This document shows positions 1-6,081 of a stretch of DNA of 10,495 bases, piece by piece. The DNA lies in NCBI GenBank assembly GCA_005879255.1, contig VBKY01000268.1:1-10495 (forward strand). Direction: 5' to 3'. The DNA comes from Deltaproteobacteria bacterium (GTDB lineage Bacteria > Desulfobacterota_B > Binatia > UBA9968). The stretch's first letter is position 1, and each line of letters starts with the position of its first letter. The notes beneath the pieces were generated by a model. That model saw only the letters and a program-made list of their open reading frames with translations. It was not told the DNA's origin and did no database searches. The position numbers and the translations under genes were made by a program.

Positions 1-408
1 ACAGTTATTGCTATTTGGTTCCTATTCCTCGACGCAGTCACTCGCCTACCTCTTTACACGCCTACCGTGCTGGGAGAAGGACTCTTCCTGGGAGAACAAA
101 GTCTTGCCTCGAATGCGGGAGGGCAGGTTTCTTTGAAACTAACACTGATGTACTCAGGGGTTCACGGGTTAGTTTTTATGGTGCTGGGTGTGATTGCGGC
201 GTATTTGGTTTTGTTGCCTAAAAGGAATCTTCATCTTGGCATATCGCTCTTACTGCTTTTTGCGATTCTGGAACTTGGCTTTGTCGGCACGGCGTTTGTT
301 ATTGCAAAGCCAGTTTTGGATGAGCTCACCTGGCCAATAGTATTGATCGGAAATTTCCTGGCAGCAGCTGGGATGGCGTGTTATTTGTGGCTCCGCCGCA
401 CGAATTAG
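1..408 (+). CDS. Multi-pass membrane protein, unknown function (5' end outside window)
   Basis: The frame is open from base 1 to the TAG stop at 406-408, with no upstream stop in view, so the gene most likely starts before the window. The GTG at 67 is an internal codon rather than a convincing start, because the residues before it (IAIWFLFLDAV) already look like the end of a membrane helix. About 135 residues are visible. They contain a partial hydrophobic segment at the edge, a polar loop, then three clear hydrophobic helices: around VHGLVFMVLGVIAAYLVLL, around LGISLLLLFAILELGFVG, and around WPIVLIGNFLAAAGMACYLWL. A short KRN loop separates the first two of these. The layout suggests a small inner-membrane protein of four or more helices. 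I recognise no catalytic motif and assign no function. Its coding frame is separate from the SBP remnant that follows. Confidence 0.7.
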   Translation, partial: TVIAIWFLFLDAVTRLPLYTPTVLGEGLFLGEQSLASNAGGQVSLKLTLMYSGVHGLVFMVLGVIAAYLVLLPKRNLHLGISLLLLFAILELGFVGTAFVIAKPVLDELTWPIVLIGNFLAAAGMACYLWLRRTN

Positions 409-523
409 GCATTTAGCTTCGAATACGCCGCTCACGATAAAATGCGTTACGCTGCGAAAGCCTAGCAACGTGGCAATGTCACTGAGCATAACTTCGATAC
501 CGGCGTGGTCGGCAGCAACTGGG

Positions 524-715
524 GTGAGGGACCACGAGCTAGGCCGGCTGTCAGCGAAGTACGTCCAGCGCATTCTTGCTGGTGTCAAACCCAAGGACTT
601 GCCAGTCGAGGCGGCCCGTGGGATCGATCTCGTCATTAATCTTCAGACAGCCAAGTAAATCGGCCTCACGATTCCGCCGAATGTGCTGGCGAGAGCCGAC
701 AAGGTGATTCGGTAG
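524..715 (+). pseudogene. Decayed C-terminal fragment of an ABC-type substrate-binding protein
   Basis: This stretch encodes the last ~60 residues of a PF04392-type periplasmic substrate-binding protein, the family of the two intact genes downstream. The segment KYVQRILAGVKPKDLPVE matches the YVDKILKGAKPADLPVE region of those genes. It is followed by DLVINLQTAK, a TAA at 656-658, then IGLTIPPNVLARADKVIR and a TAG at 713-715. The last 18 residues differ from the first intact copy at one position. Where the intact genes have glutamine (CAG), this copy has TAA, so the frame is broken inside a conserved block. The N-terminal ~270 residues are absent: upstream of about 524 no family similarity is visible, and the membrane-protein gene ends at 408. 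I read it as a dead remnant of a once-larger array. The reading frame is open from before 470 (GTG), but there is no signal peptide or ribosome site to suggest a working short gene. Confidence 0.8.
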
Positions 716-784
716 TTGTGTGAATGGTGAGGCGAAAAGCGTTTGCGATGAAGTAACCAACGATTTGAAAGGCGAGGGGATGAT

Positions 785-1030
785 ATGACGAGAGACGAAG
801 AGTTTTACAACATAAAATATAAAGAAGGTTCGCTCGAACCCAAAACACGGGAGTTGATTTTTTTTGCCGCCTCTATCGCTATCGGCCATGAGAATGGCGC
901 CAAAATCCATCTCGGCAAGGCGCGCGAGTGCGGCGCGAGCGAAGAGGAAATCACCGAGTCCATGGTTTACGCGATGCAAAGGGCCACGGCTAAGGTGCGC
1001 TATCTTGGTCGAAATCTGATCGAAAAGTAG
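785..1030 (+). CDS. Carboxymuconolactone decarboxylase (CMD)/AhpD-like small protein
   Basis: The 81-residue all-alpha protein fits the CMD-like fold: an LEPKTRELIFFAASIAIG helix (residues 17-34), then HENGAKIHLGKARECGASEEEITES (35-59). This matches the usual pattern of a helix, a GCxxC...H motif and a GAS-EEI turn. In AhpD-type members the two cysteines form a peroxidase-linked redox pair. Here both are replaced (His35 and Gly38), while His42 is kept, so a thiol peroxidase role is unlikely. The protein may belong to the non-redox, decarboxylase-like or purely structural members. Length is close to a single CMD domain. The ATG is preceded by a purine-rich GAGGGG about 8 bases upstream. The gene sits between two scraps of substrate-binding-protein 3' ends, so it may have been placed here by recombination. 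The substrate is unknown. Confidence 0.75.
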   Translation: MTRDEEFYNIKYKEGSLEPKTRELIFFAASIAIGHENGAKIHLGKARECGASEEEITESMVYAMQRATAKVRYLGRNLIEK

Positions 1031-1071
1031 TTGGCTATTTCGGACCAGGAATAATAACGGCTCAGCATTTT

Positions 1072-1089
1072 GATCGGGTGATTCGATAA
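1072..1089 (+). pseudogene. 18-bp scrap of a substrate-binding-protein 3' end
   Basis: The 18 bases GATCGGGTGATTCGATAA read DRVIR-stop. The last 18 bases of the intact SBP gene ending at 2095 are GATCGGGTAATTCGATGA, so 16 of 18 positions match, including a stop in register. The scrap sits 10 bases before the GTG start of that SBP gene. This is where the tail of a preceding tandem copy would be expected, because the next SBP pair in this window is joined end to start. No convincing similarity extends upstream of 1072. The match could be chance, but its position makes a leftover from a deleted paralog more likely. Confidence 0.5.
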
Positions 1090-1099
1090 GGCCTGAGTC

Positions 1100-2095
1100 G
1101 TGAGCAAACAATTGAAAAACGGCCGCGTTGTCTGGCTATTGCCAATTCTGTTTTTGGCGATTGCCCTCCCCGTTAGGGCACAGCAACAAGCAAAGATACC
1201 CAAGATCGGGTTTCTTGGAGTCCGGTCCGCAGCCGGGCCGGGCGGCGGCTCGGATACAATTAGGCGTATGCTCCGTGAGCTTGGTTACGTCGAGGGCAAG
1301 AATATCGCTATCGAGTTTCGATTCGCTAATGACAATCTCGACCGACTCCCCGCCTTGGCTGATGAACTGGTCCGGCTCAAAGTCGGCCTGCTTCTCACGC
1401 CGGCGCCACCGGCTGCTCTCGCCGCGAAGAACTCGACCCGGATAATCCCAATTGTTTTCTATAATGTCGGTGACCCGGTCGCGGATGGTTTGGTTGATAG
1501 CCTGGCGCGGCCTGGAGGAAACATCACAGGTGTCACTACCTTTGCGACCGTGTTGGTCGGCAAACAACTGGAGCTACTAAAAGAAACCATTCCCAAATTA
1601 TCCCGCGTAGCTGTGCTGTGGAATCCGCAGGATGAAAGCTCTACCCAGCAATGGAAAGAAACCCTACACCCGGCGCGAGAACTGCGTTTGCAACTTGATT
1701 CCATGGAGGTCGGCACTGCCGACAAATACGAAACAGCCTTTAAGGAGGCGCTTAGCACCCATAGTGCTGCTTTCGTACTGACGCTGCACGCGCTGGCCAA
1801 TTCCAACCAGAAACGGATCACGGAGCTGGCGGCAAAAAATCGATTGCCAGGGATATATCCGCGTAGTGACTTTGTCACCAGCGGTGGCCTTATGTCCTAC
1901 GGCGCTGATCGGTCTGAACCGTTGAGGCGCGTCGCCGTTTTCATAGACAAAATTCTAAAAGGGGCTAGACCTGCCGACCTCCCGGTCGAGCAGCCGACGA
2001 AGTTTGAACTGGTAATCAATCTCAAGACCGCCAAGCAGATTGGTCTGACGATTCCGCCGAACGTGCTGGCGCGGGCGGATCGGGTAATTCGATGA
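1100..2095 (+). CDS. ABC-type periplasmic substrate-binding protein (PF04392 family), copy 1
   Basis: This 331-residue protein belongs to the uncharacterised ABC transporter periplasmic component family (COG2984-like, type I periplasmic-binding fold), some members of which bind aromatic amino acids. Residues 1-27 form a Sec signal peptide: basic SKQLKNGR, a hydrophobic VVWLLPILFLAIAL core, and a likely cut after VRA. The mature protein opens with KIPKIGFLG. It shows the family landmarks LRELGYVEGKNIAIE, LVDSLARPGGNITGVTT, GKQLELLKETIPKLSRVAVLWNP and the conserved end LPVEQPTKFELVINLKTAKQIGL. Length is normal. The start is a GTG with only a weak AAGG upstream. No permease or ATPase gene lies nearby, so it is an orphan binding protein that must share a transporter encoded elsewhere or serve another role. 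It overlaps copy 2 by four bases (ATGA). The ligand cannot be predicted. Confidence 0.92.
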   Translation: MSKQLKNGRVVWLLPILFLAIALPVRAQQQAKIPKIGFLGVRSAAGPGGGSDTIRRMLRELGYVEGKNIAIEFRFANDNLDRLPALADELVRLKVGLLLTPAPPAALAAKNSTRIIPIVFYNVGDPVADGLVDSLARPGGNITGVTTFATVLVGKQLELLKETIPKLSRVAVLWNPQDESSTQQWKETLHPARELRLQLDSMEVGTADKYETAFKEALSTHSAAFVLTLHALANSNQKRITELAAKNRLPGIYPRSDFVTSGGLMSYGADRSEPLRRVAVFIDKILKGARPADLPVEQPTKFELVINLKTAKQIGLTIPPNVLARADRVIR

Positions 2096-3072
2096 ACGTA
2101 GTCAGTTGGCAGTGGTCGGTAGTCGGCAAGAGCGTCTTCTGGTTGGCGATTGGCGCTTGGCTCAATGCGCTTTGTGTTGTGGCCGAAGCACAGCAGGCGA
2201 AGAAGGTCCCACTGATAGGTTTACTCGACACCGGAACCGCTTCTTCTTCCTCGGGCCGTATCGAAGCATTTCGCCAAGGTTTGCGCGAGCTGGGTTACGT
2301 TGAAGGTCAGAACATCAGCATAGACTACCGTTATTCCGAACTTGCCGTCGAGCTGGCCCGCGTCAAGGTGGATATCTTGGTCGCATCGGGAGGCAATTCA
2401 ACAACGCGCGCACTAAACCAAGCATCGAAGACGATTCCAATTGTAATGACCTCGGGCAGCGACGCTGTTGACGGGGCCGTAGTTTCAAGCCTCGCCCGTC
2501 CCGGAGGAAATATCACCGGTCTAACTTCGCTGAACGACGACCTAGGTGGAAAGCGGCTGCAGTTACTCAAGGAGACCGTTCCCAAGGTCTCCCGCGTCGG
2601 TGTGCTTTGGGAGGGAGGCGGTAATCAGTGGCGCGCGATCCAAGCTGCAGCACGAGAACTGCGCCTACAGGTTCATTCCGTGGAGATACGCAGTGGTGAC
2701 GATTTCGAGGGCGCATTCAAAGAAGCAATTAATGCGCACATCGGCGCACTCACTGTAACGGCGAGCACGCTATTCAGTGCTCACCAAAGACGGATCGCTG
2801 CCCTTGTGACAAAGAATCGGCTACCGGCCATGTATGCAAGCCAAGCGTACGTGGACGCTGGAGGCCTGATGTACTACGGCCCTAACACGTCCGATTTGTA
2901 TCGGCGCGCCGCTGTGTACGTCGATAAAATACTGAAAGGCGCCAAGCCCGCCGATCTTCCCGTTGAGCAACCAAAGAAGTTCGAGTTCATCGTCAATCTC
3001 AAAGCCGCGAAACAGATCGGCCTGAAGATTCCGCCTAATGTGCTGGCGCGGGCGGATAAGGTGATCAAGTAG
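2092..3072 (+). CDS. ABC-type periplasmic substrate-binding protein (PF04392 family), copy 2
   Basis: This is a tandem paralog of the preceding gene, 326 residues. Its ATG overlaps the TGA of copy 1 (ATGA), implying translational coupling. The signal peptide is unusually long and Trp/Val-rich at its start (NVVSWQWSVVGK), then a hydrophobic SVFWLAIGAWLNALCVV core with a probable cut after AEA at residue 33. No proper lipobox surrounds Cys28. Landmarks shared with copy 1 include RELGYVEGQNISIDYRY, SLARPGGNITGLTSLNDDLGGKRLQLLKETVPKVSRVGVLW (two adjacent blocks) and the end IGLKIPPNVLARADKVIK. Relative to copy 1 it lacks about eight residues between YRYSE and LAVELARVKVD, where copy 1 has ANDNLDRLPALADELVRLKV. 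Whether it is still functional is open, but the rest is intact. A periplasmic ligand-binding role is expected; the ligand is unknown. Confidence 0.92.
   Translation: MNVVSWQWSVVGKSVFWLAIGAWLNALCVVAEAQQAKKVPLIGLLDTGTASSSSGRIEAFRQGLRELGYVEGQNISIDYRYSELAVELARVKVDILVASGGNSTTRALNQASKTIPIVMTSGSDAVDGAVVSSLARPGGNITGLTSLNDDLGGKRLQLLKETVPKVSRVGVLWEGGGNQWRAIQAAARELRLQVHSVEIRSGDDFEGAFKEAINAHIGALTVTASTLFSAHQRRIAALVTKNRLPAMYASQAYVDAGGLMYYGPNTSDLYRRAAVYVDKILKGAKPADLPVEQPKKFEFIVNLKAAKQIGLKIPPNVLARADKVIK
2102..2126 (+). repeat. Degenerate CAGT/GGTC-type short repeat inside the start of SBP copy 2
   Basis: The bases just after the ATG of SBP copy 2 contain near-tandem units of the form CAGTTGG, CAGTGGTC, GGTAGTCGG. 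They encode the odd signal-peptide start VVSWQWSVVG. This composition resembles low-complexity GT-rich repeats that are usually found between genes rather than inside them. It may mean that an intergenic repeat was captured at the 5' end of the gene and now supplies the n-region of the signal peptide. The repeat is short and imperfect, so the call is tentative. Confidence 0.35.
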
Positions 3073-3259
3073 TCGACAACGAAGCGATGACGCTAGGATT
3101 GAACTGAATTCTCCAACGATTTAACTTAATCCAAAGTGTCTCCCTCCGTGCCGCGTGACTGCGAAAATCGCTCTCGGATTACAAAACGCGGAGTAAATAC
3201 GGATCGTCCGCGATTGGCGCGCGACCAGTATGGAACTGATCACTCGAACGACACCAACC

Positions 3260-3288
3260 TTGATTTCCCCGGTTCCGTCAAATATCGT
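3260..3288 (+). promoter_or_regulatory. Possible sigma-70-type promoter for the gamma-CA/formyltransferase pair
   Basis: A TTGATT (3260-3265) and a TATCGT (3283-3288) are separated by 17 bases. Each matches four of six consensus positions. A start near 3295 would leave a short leader of about 24 bases before the ATG at 3319. A 7-bp AT-rich inverted repeat (AAATATC 3280-3286, GATATTT 3294-3300) overlaps the putative -10 and could be an operator or chance. The evidence is composition and spacing only. Confidence 0.25.
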
Positions 3289-3303
3289 TAAAAGATATTT
3301 TGC

Positions 3304-3308
3304 GGAGG
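3304..3308 (+). promoter_or_regulatory. Ribosome binding site GGAGG for the gamma-CA homolog
   Basis: A strong GGAGG lies 10 bases before the ATG at 3319. It supports that start over the absence of any better in-frame start upstream. It directly follows the inverted repeat at 3280-3300. Confidence 0.7.
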
Positions 3309-3318
3309 TAAAATTCGG

Positions 3319-3846
3319 ATGATCATCGAATACAAAGGCAAGCAACCGAAAATTTCCCCTACGGCCTTCATCGCGCCGACCGCCGTGATTATCGGCGACG
3401 TCACGATCGGCGACGAAGCGAGCGTGTGGTGGGGTGCGGTCATCCGATCGGATCAGAATCAGAATCCCATCATCGTCGGCGCCCGCACCAGTATCCAGGA
3501 TAACTGCGTGCTTCATTCGGGCGAAGCGCCGACGATCATTGAAGACGACTGCACCATAGGCCACGGCGCTATCATGGAAGGTCCGCTCATCAAACGCGGC
3601 GCCATCATCGGCATGAATGTCACTCTTTTGGAAAACGTCGAGATCGGCGAAGAGGCGCTGATCGCCGCCGGCAGCGTCGTCGTACCCCACACGAAAATCC
3701 CGCCAAGAGTCCTCGCTGCCGGTGCGCCGGCGAAAGTCAAAAAGGAGCTTGCCGGCGAAGCTCTGCATTGGATCAAAATGGGCTCTTCGACTTATGTGAA
3801 TCTCTGCAAGAGCTATATGGGCGGCGATTACAAAGTCATCGGTTGA
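3319..3846 (+). CDS. Gamma carbonic anhydrase family hexapeptide-repeat protein
   Basis: This 175-residue protein has the left-handed beta-helix signature of gamma-class carbonic anhydrase homologs (YrdA/PaaY/CaiE-like). Repeated [IV]G-x-x-x hexapeptides run from about residue 12 to 140, ending in VLAAGAPAKVKKEL. Family residues seen are W37/W38, R43 and D45 in VIRSD, and the SIQDN motif (58-62). Two of the three metal-ligand histidines are present: H66 in VLHS and H82 in IGHG. The third, normally in a GHGAxxHG context, is glutamate here (E87, GHGAIMEG). Zinc-dependent CO2 hydration is therefore doubtful. It may bind metal differently, act as a scaffold, or carry an acyl-CoA or other small-molecule role, as some relatives do. 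It is cytoplasmic, since no signal peptide is seen. It sits 31 bases ahead of the formyltransferase-fold gene and is probably co-transcribed with it. Confidence 0.9.
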   Translation: MIIEYKGKQPKISPTAFIAPTAVIIGDVTIGDEASVWWGAVIRSDQNQNPIIVGARTSIQDNCVLHSGEAPTIIEDDCTIGHGAIMEGPLIKRGAIIGMNVTLLENVEIGEEALIAAGSVVVPHTKIPPRVLAAGAPAKVKKELAGEALHWIKMGSSTYVNLCKSYMGGDYKVIG

Positions 3847-3860
3847 CAGCACACCGCACG

Positions 3861-3868
3861 GAAGGAGA
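3861..3868 (+). promoter_or_regulatory. Ribosome binding site supporting a TTG start
   Basis: GAAGGAGA ends 9 bases before the TTG at 3878. This decides the start: the residues that follow (RIILIGQAAF) are the first beta strand and loop of the formyltransferase domain, so nothing is missing at the N-terminus. Confidence 0.7.
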
Positions 3869-3877
3869 ACGACAATC

Positions 3878-4792
3878 TTGCGAATCATCTTGATCGGACA
3901 AGCGGCGTTCGCGGAAAAGACTCTAGAAAAACTTCTCGACAAAGGCGAAGAAATCCTCGCGGTCTATTGTCCGCCCGATATCCCCGGCGGCAAACCTGAT
4001 CCGGTTAAACAGAAGGCGCTGCAACTCGGAATTCCGGTGCGCCAGCACATATCTTTCAAAGCGCCCGAGGTGCGTGAAGAGTTTCTAGCTCTCAATGCCG
4101 ACTTGGCTATTCTAGCCTTTGTCGCCTATATCGTCCCGCAGCAAGTGTTCAGTGTGCCGCGGCTCGGAAGTATCTGCTTCCATCCTTCGCTGCTACCGAA
4201 ATATCGCGGCGCCAATGCACTCAATTGGGCTTTGATCAAAGGCGAAAGCATAACCGGCCTTACACTTTTTTGGGTCGACAAAGGCATCGATACGGGCCCG
4301 ATACTTTTGCAAAAACAAGTGAAGGTCGAGCCAGATGACACGACCGGGTCGCTCTATTTCAACAAGATTTTCCCGCTTGGCATCGAAGCGATCAGCGAAG
4401 CCGTCGACTTGATCAAAGCCGGTAACCCGCCGCGCATCGTGCAGGACGAATCGAAAGCGACCTATGATCCGCCCTGCGGCGACGAACATGGGAAGATCGA
4501 TTGGTCGAAGCCGGCGCAGGAAATTTACAATCTAATCCGCGGCTGCGATCCGCAACCGGGCGCGCACACGACGTGGCAGGGGAAAATGGTCCGCATCTTC
4601 GACGCCCGTCTCTCGCTGGAAAGTGATTCGGCTCGCCCGGGGCAAGTGACGGCAATCGGCGCAGATGATCTGACTATCGCCGCAAACGATGGGACCTTAA
4701 CCGTGAAAAGAATGCGCGGCGGCTCGGGAAAAATAGCCGCCGCGGAATTTGCCAAACAATTTGGATTGAAAACAGGCGACCGCCTCGGATAA
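3878..4792 (+). CDS. Formyltransferase-fold protein resembling the hydrolase domain of 10-formyl-THF dehydrogenase
   Basis: This 304-residue cytoplasmic protein has an N-terminal formyltransferase domain (about 1-185) and a C-terminal Fmt-like domain (about 200-300). The signature SLLPKYRG is at 104-111. The catalytic His102 and Asp138 are spaced as in the family (36 residues, as in mammalian ALDH1L1 H106/D142). The usual asparagine of methionyl-tRNA formyltransferase (NxH) is Cys100 here. The string FHPSLLPKYRGANALNW, then LFWVDKGIDTGPILLQK, and later KIDWSKPAQEIYNLIRG resemble the N-terminal hydrolase domain of 10-formyltetrahydrofolate dehydrogenase more than a classical Fmt. That enzyme domain splits 10-formyl-THF to formate and THF. 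The carrier and aldehyde dehydrogenase domains of ALDH1L1 are absent. The start is TTG at 3878, supported by GAAGGAGA about 9 bases upstream. It follows the gamma-CA gene by 31 bases. A formyl-sugar or other formyltransferase role cannot be excluded. Confidence 0.85.
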   Translation: MRIILIGQAAFAEKTLEKLLDKGEEILAVYCPPDIPGGKPDPVKQKALQLGIPVRQHISFKAPEVREEFLALNADLAILAFVAYIVPQQVFSVPRLGSICFHPSLLPKYRGANALNWALIKGESITGLTLFWVDKGIDTGPILLQKQVKVEPDDTTGSLYFNKIFPLGIEAISEAVDLIKAGNPPRIVQDESKATYDPPCGDEHGKIDWSKPAQEIYNLIRGCDPQPGAHTTWQGKMVRIFDARLSLESDSARPGQVTAIGADDLTIAANDGTLTVKRMRGGSGKIAAAEFAKQFGLKTGDRLG

Positions 4793-4850
4793 CGATCAAG
4801 GTCGCTAAGCAACTTTCTTTTGCTCGAATCACACCCACAGCCTAGCGTTC

Positions 4851-4880
4851 AGCGCATCGGCAATTCGCTCTGCCAGCGCT
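4851..4880 (+). other. Imperfect hairpin between two same-strand genes
   Basis: AGCGC plus GGCA can pair with TGCC plus GCGCT around an 8-base loop, with a small internal loop (ATC opposite A). It lies between the stop of the formyltransferase-fold gene and the ATG of the LLM gene at 4930. No T-run follows, so it is not a classical intrinsic terminator. It could be an attenuating or mRNA-end structure, or chance. Confidence 0.3.
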
Positions 4881-4929
4881 AATTCAGCTCTCGTAGAGAA
4901 TAGTAAATACTCCGAAAGCACACACACCC

Positions 4930-5952
4930 ATGAGATTGTCAGTACTCGATCAATCGACGGCGTCCAACGGTAGAGCGCAGGACGCTGCGATCCGTGAAAC
5001 CCTCGAACTCGCCCGCCATTGCGACTCGCTGGGTTATCATCGCTACTGGGTCTCGGAGCACCACAACTCCGGCAGTATCGTCGGCACCGCGCCCGAGGTG
5101 CTTATGGCTGCGATCGCCGCCACCACGCCGCGTATCCGTGTCGGCAGCGCGGGCGTCATGCTGCCGCACTATGCCGCGCTAAAAGTTGCCGAGCAGTTTC
5201 GTGTCCTGGAGGCCATTGCCCCGGGCCGCATCGATCTCGGTGTTGGACGTGCGCCGGGATCCGACCAGATGACGTCATACGCGCTCAATCCAAATCCGCA
5301 GAACGTCCTTGACCAATTTCCCCGGCAAGTACAGGAGCTGCAACACTGGGTGTCGGGAACTCCGCTGCCTGAGGGTCATCCCTTCAGGACAGTCGTTGCC
5401 CAACCGACGGGGCCGAGCACTCCGAAATTATGGATTCTCGGCAGCTCGGACTACGGCGCTCAACTCGCAGCCTATTTTGGTTTGCCCTACGCGTTCGCAT
5501 ATTTTTTCAGCGAAGGCACCGGTGTGGAACAGGCGCTGGATCTTTACCGCAAGAACTATCGCCCTAGCGAAAATAATCCCAAACCGATCGCGACAATTTG
5601 CGTCTGGGCGCTGGCGGCCGACACGGAAGAAGAGGCACTGCACCAGTTCAAAACTCGCGAGCGCGCCATCATCGATCGCCGACAAGGCATCCGCCTGCCG
5701 CTCATGCCGCCCGAGGAAGCCGAGCGTCCGTACTCTCCCGCGGAGATCGCGACTGCTGAAAAGCTGCGCCGCAAAGCGATTGTCGGTTCTTCAGAACAGG
5801 TCGCTGCGCGGCTGAAAGAACTAGCAAAAAATTTAGAGCTCGACGAGCTGGTCGTGGTCACCTGGACCTACGATCCCGCTCCGCGCCATCGGTCTTACGA
5901 AATGCTGGCGGAAGCGTTTGGGCTGGGAAAATCGGCGGTCCATTCGACGTAA
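4930..5952 (+). CDS. LLM-class (luciferase-like) flavin-dependent oxidoreductase, MsnO8/YhbW type
   Basis: This 340-residue protein of the bacterial luciferase-like monooxygenase superfamily is a TIM-barrel enzyme that uses FMN (or F420 in some members) to oxidise or reduce small organic substrates. It starts MRLSVLDQS, typical of the MsnO8-like group. Family blocks are YWVSEHHN (40-46), RVGSAGVMLPHYAALKVAEQ (70-89), EAIAPGRIDLGVGRAPG (94-110) and a WILGSSDYGAQLAAYFGLPY stretch in the second half. The C-terminus carries the usual VVGSSEQVAARLKELA-like element (here IVGSSEQV) before DELVVVTWTYD. Length is normal. The ATG at 4930 fits the conserved first strand, but no good Shine-Dalgarno site precedes it. 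The partner flavin reductase is not in view. The substrate is unknown; the nearby oxygenase genes make a catabolic role possible, without proof. Confidence 0.92.
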   Translation: MRLSVLDQSTASNGRAQDAAIRETLELARHCDSLGYHRYWVSEHHNSGSIVGTAPEVLMAAIAATTPRIRVGSAGVMLPHYAALKVAEQFRVLEAIAPGRIDLGVGRAPGSDQMTSYALNPNPQNVLDQFPRQVQELQHWVSGTPLPEGHPFRTVVAQPTGPSTPKLWILGSSDYGAQLAAYFGLPYAFAYFFSEGTGVEQALDLYRKNYRPSENNPKPIATICVWALAADTEEEALHQFKTRERAIIDRRQGIRLPLMPPEEAERPYSPAEIATAEKLRRKAIVGSSEQVAARLKELAKNLELDELVVVTWTYDPAPRHRSYEMLAEAFGLGKSAVHST

Positions 5953-6081
5953 TCGATATTCGCTATACGGAGGGTTAGCAATCAGTGTCCGCCAGACGGT
6001 GCGGATTCATCCGCGGTTCTCACACCGAAAGAACTCGTTTCCGCTTCTGAGGGTGTGTAAGCTAATCACCAAGCAAAAACC

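Noticed and set aside
430..523. Possible further SBP coding upstream of the remnant (frame open through LSITSIPAWSAATG)
   Set aside because: No similarity to the SBP family could be seen by eye before about base 524, so the remnant was not extended.
551..1111. Minus-strand frame of 186 codons across the SBP remnant and CMD-like gene
   Set aside because: It overlaps a recognisable CMD domain on the plus strand and shows no family motif. The SBP remnant is also readable only on plus.
3121..3942. Long minus-strand open frame (273 codons) opposite the gamma-CA gene
   Set aside because: It is antisense to a clear family member, its product has low-complexity Asp/Arg/Phe-rich composition with no domain, and its start lies inside the next gene. 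It is a codon-bias shadow.
5953..6081. Small hairpin GCGGA-TTCA-TCCGC in the gap before the DUF427 gene
   Set aside because: The 5-bp stem is too short and no T-run follows, so it was not called as a terminator.
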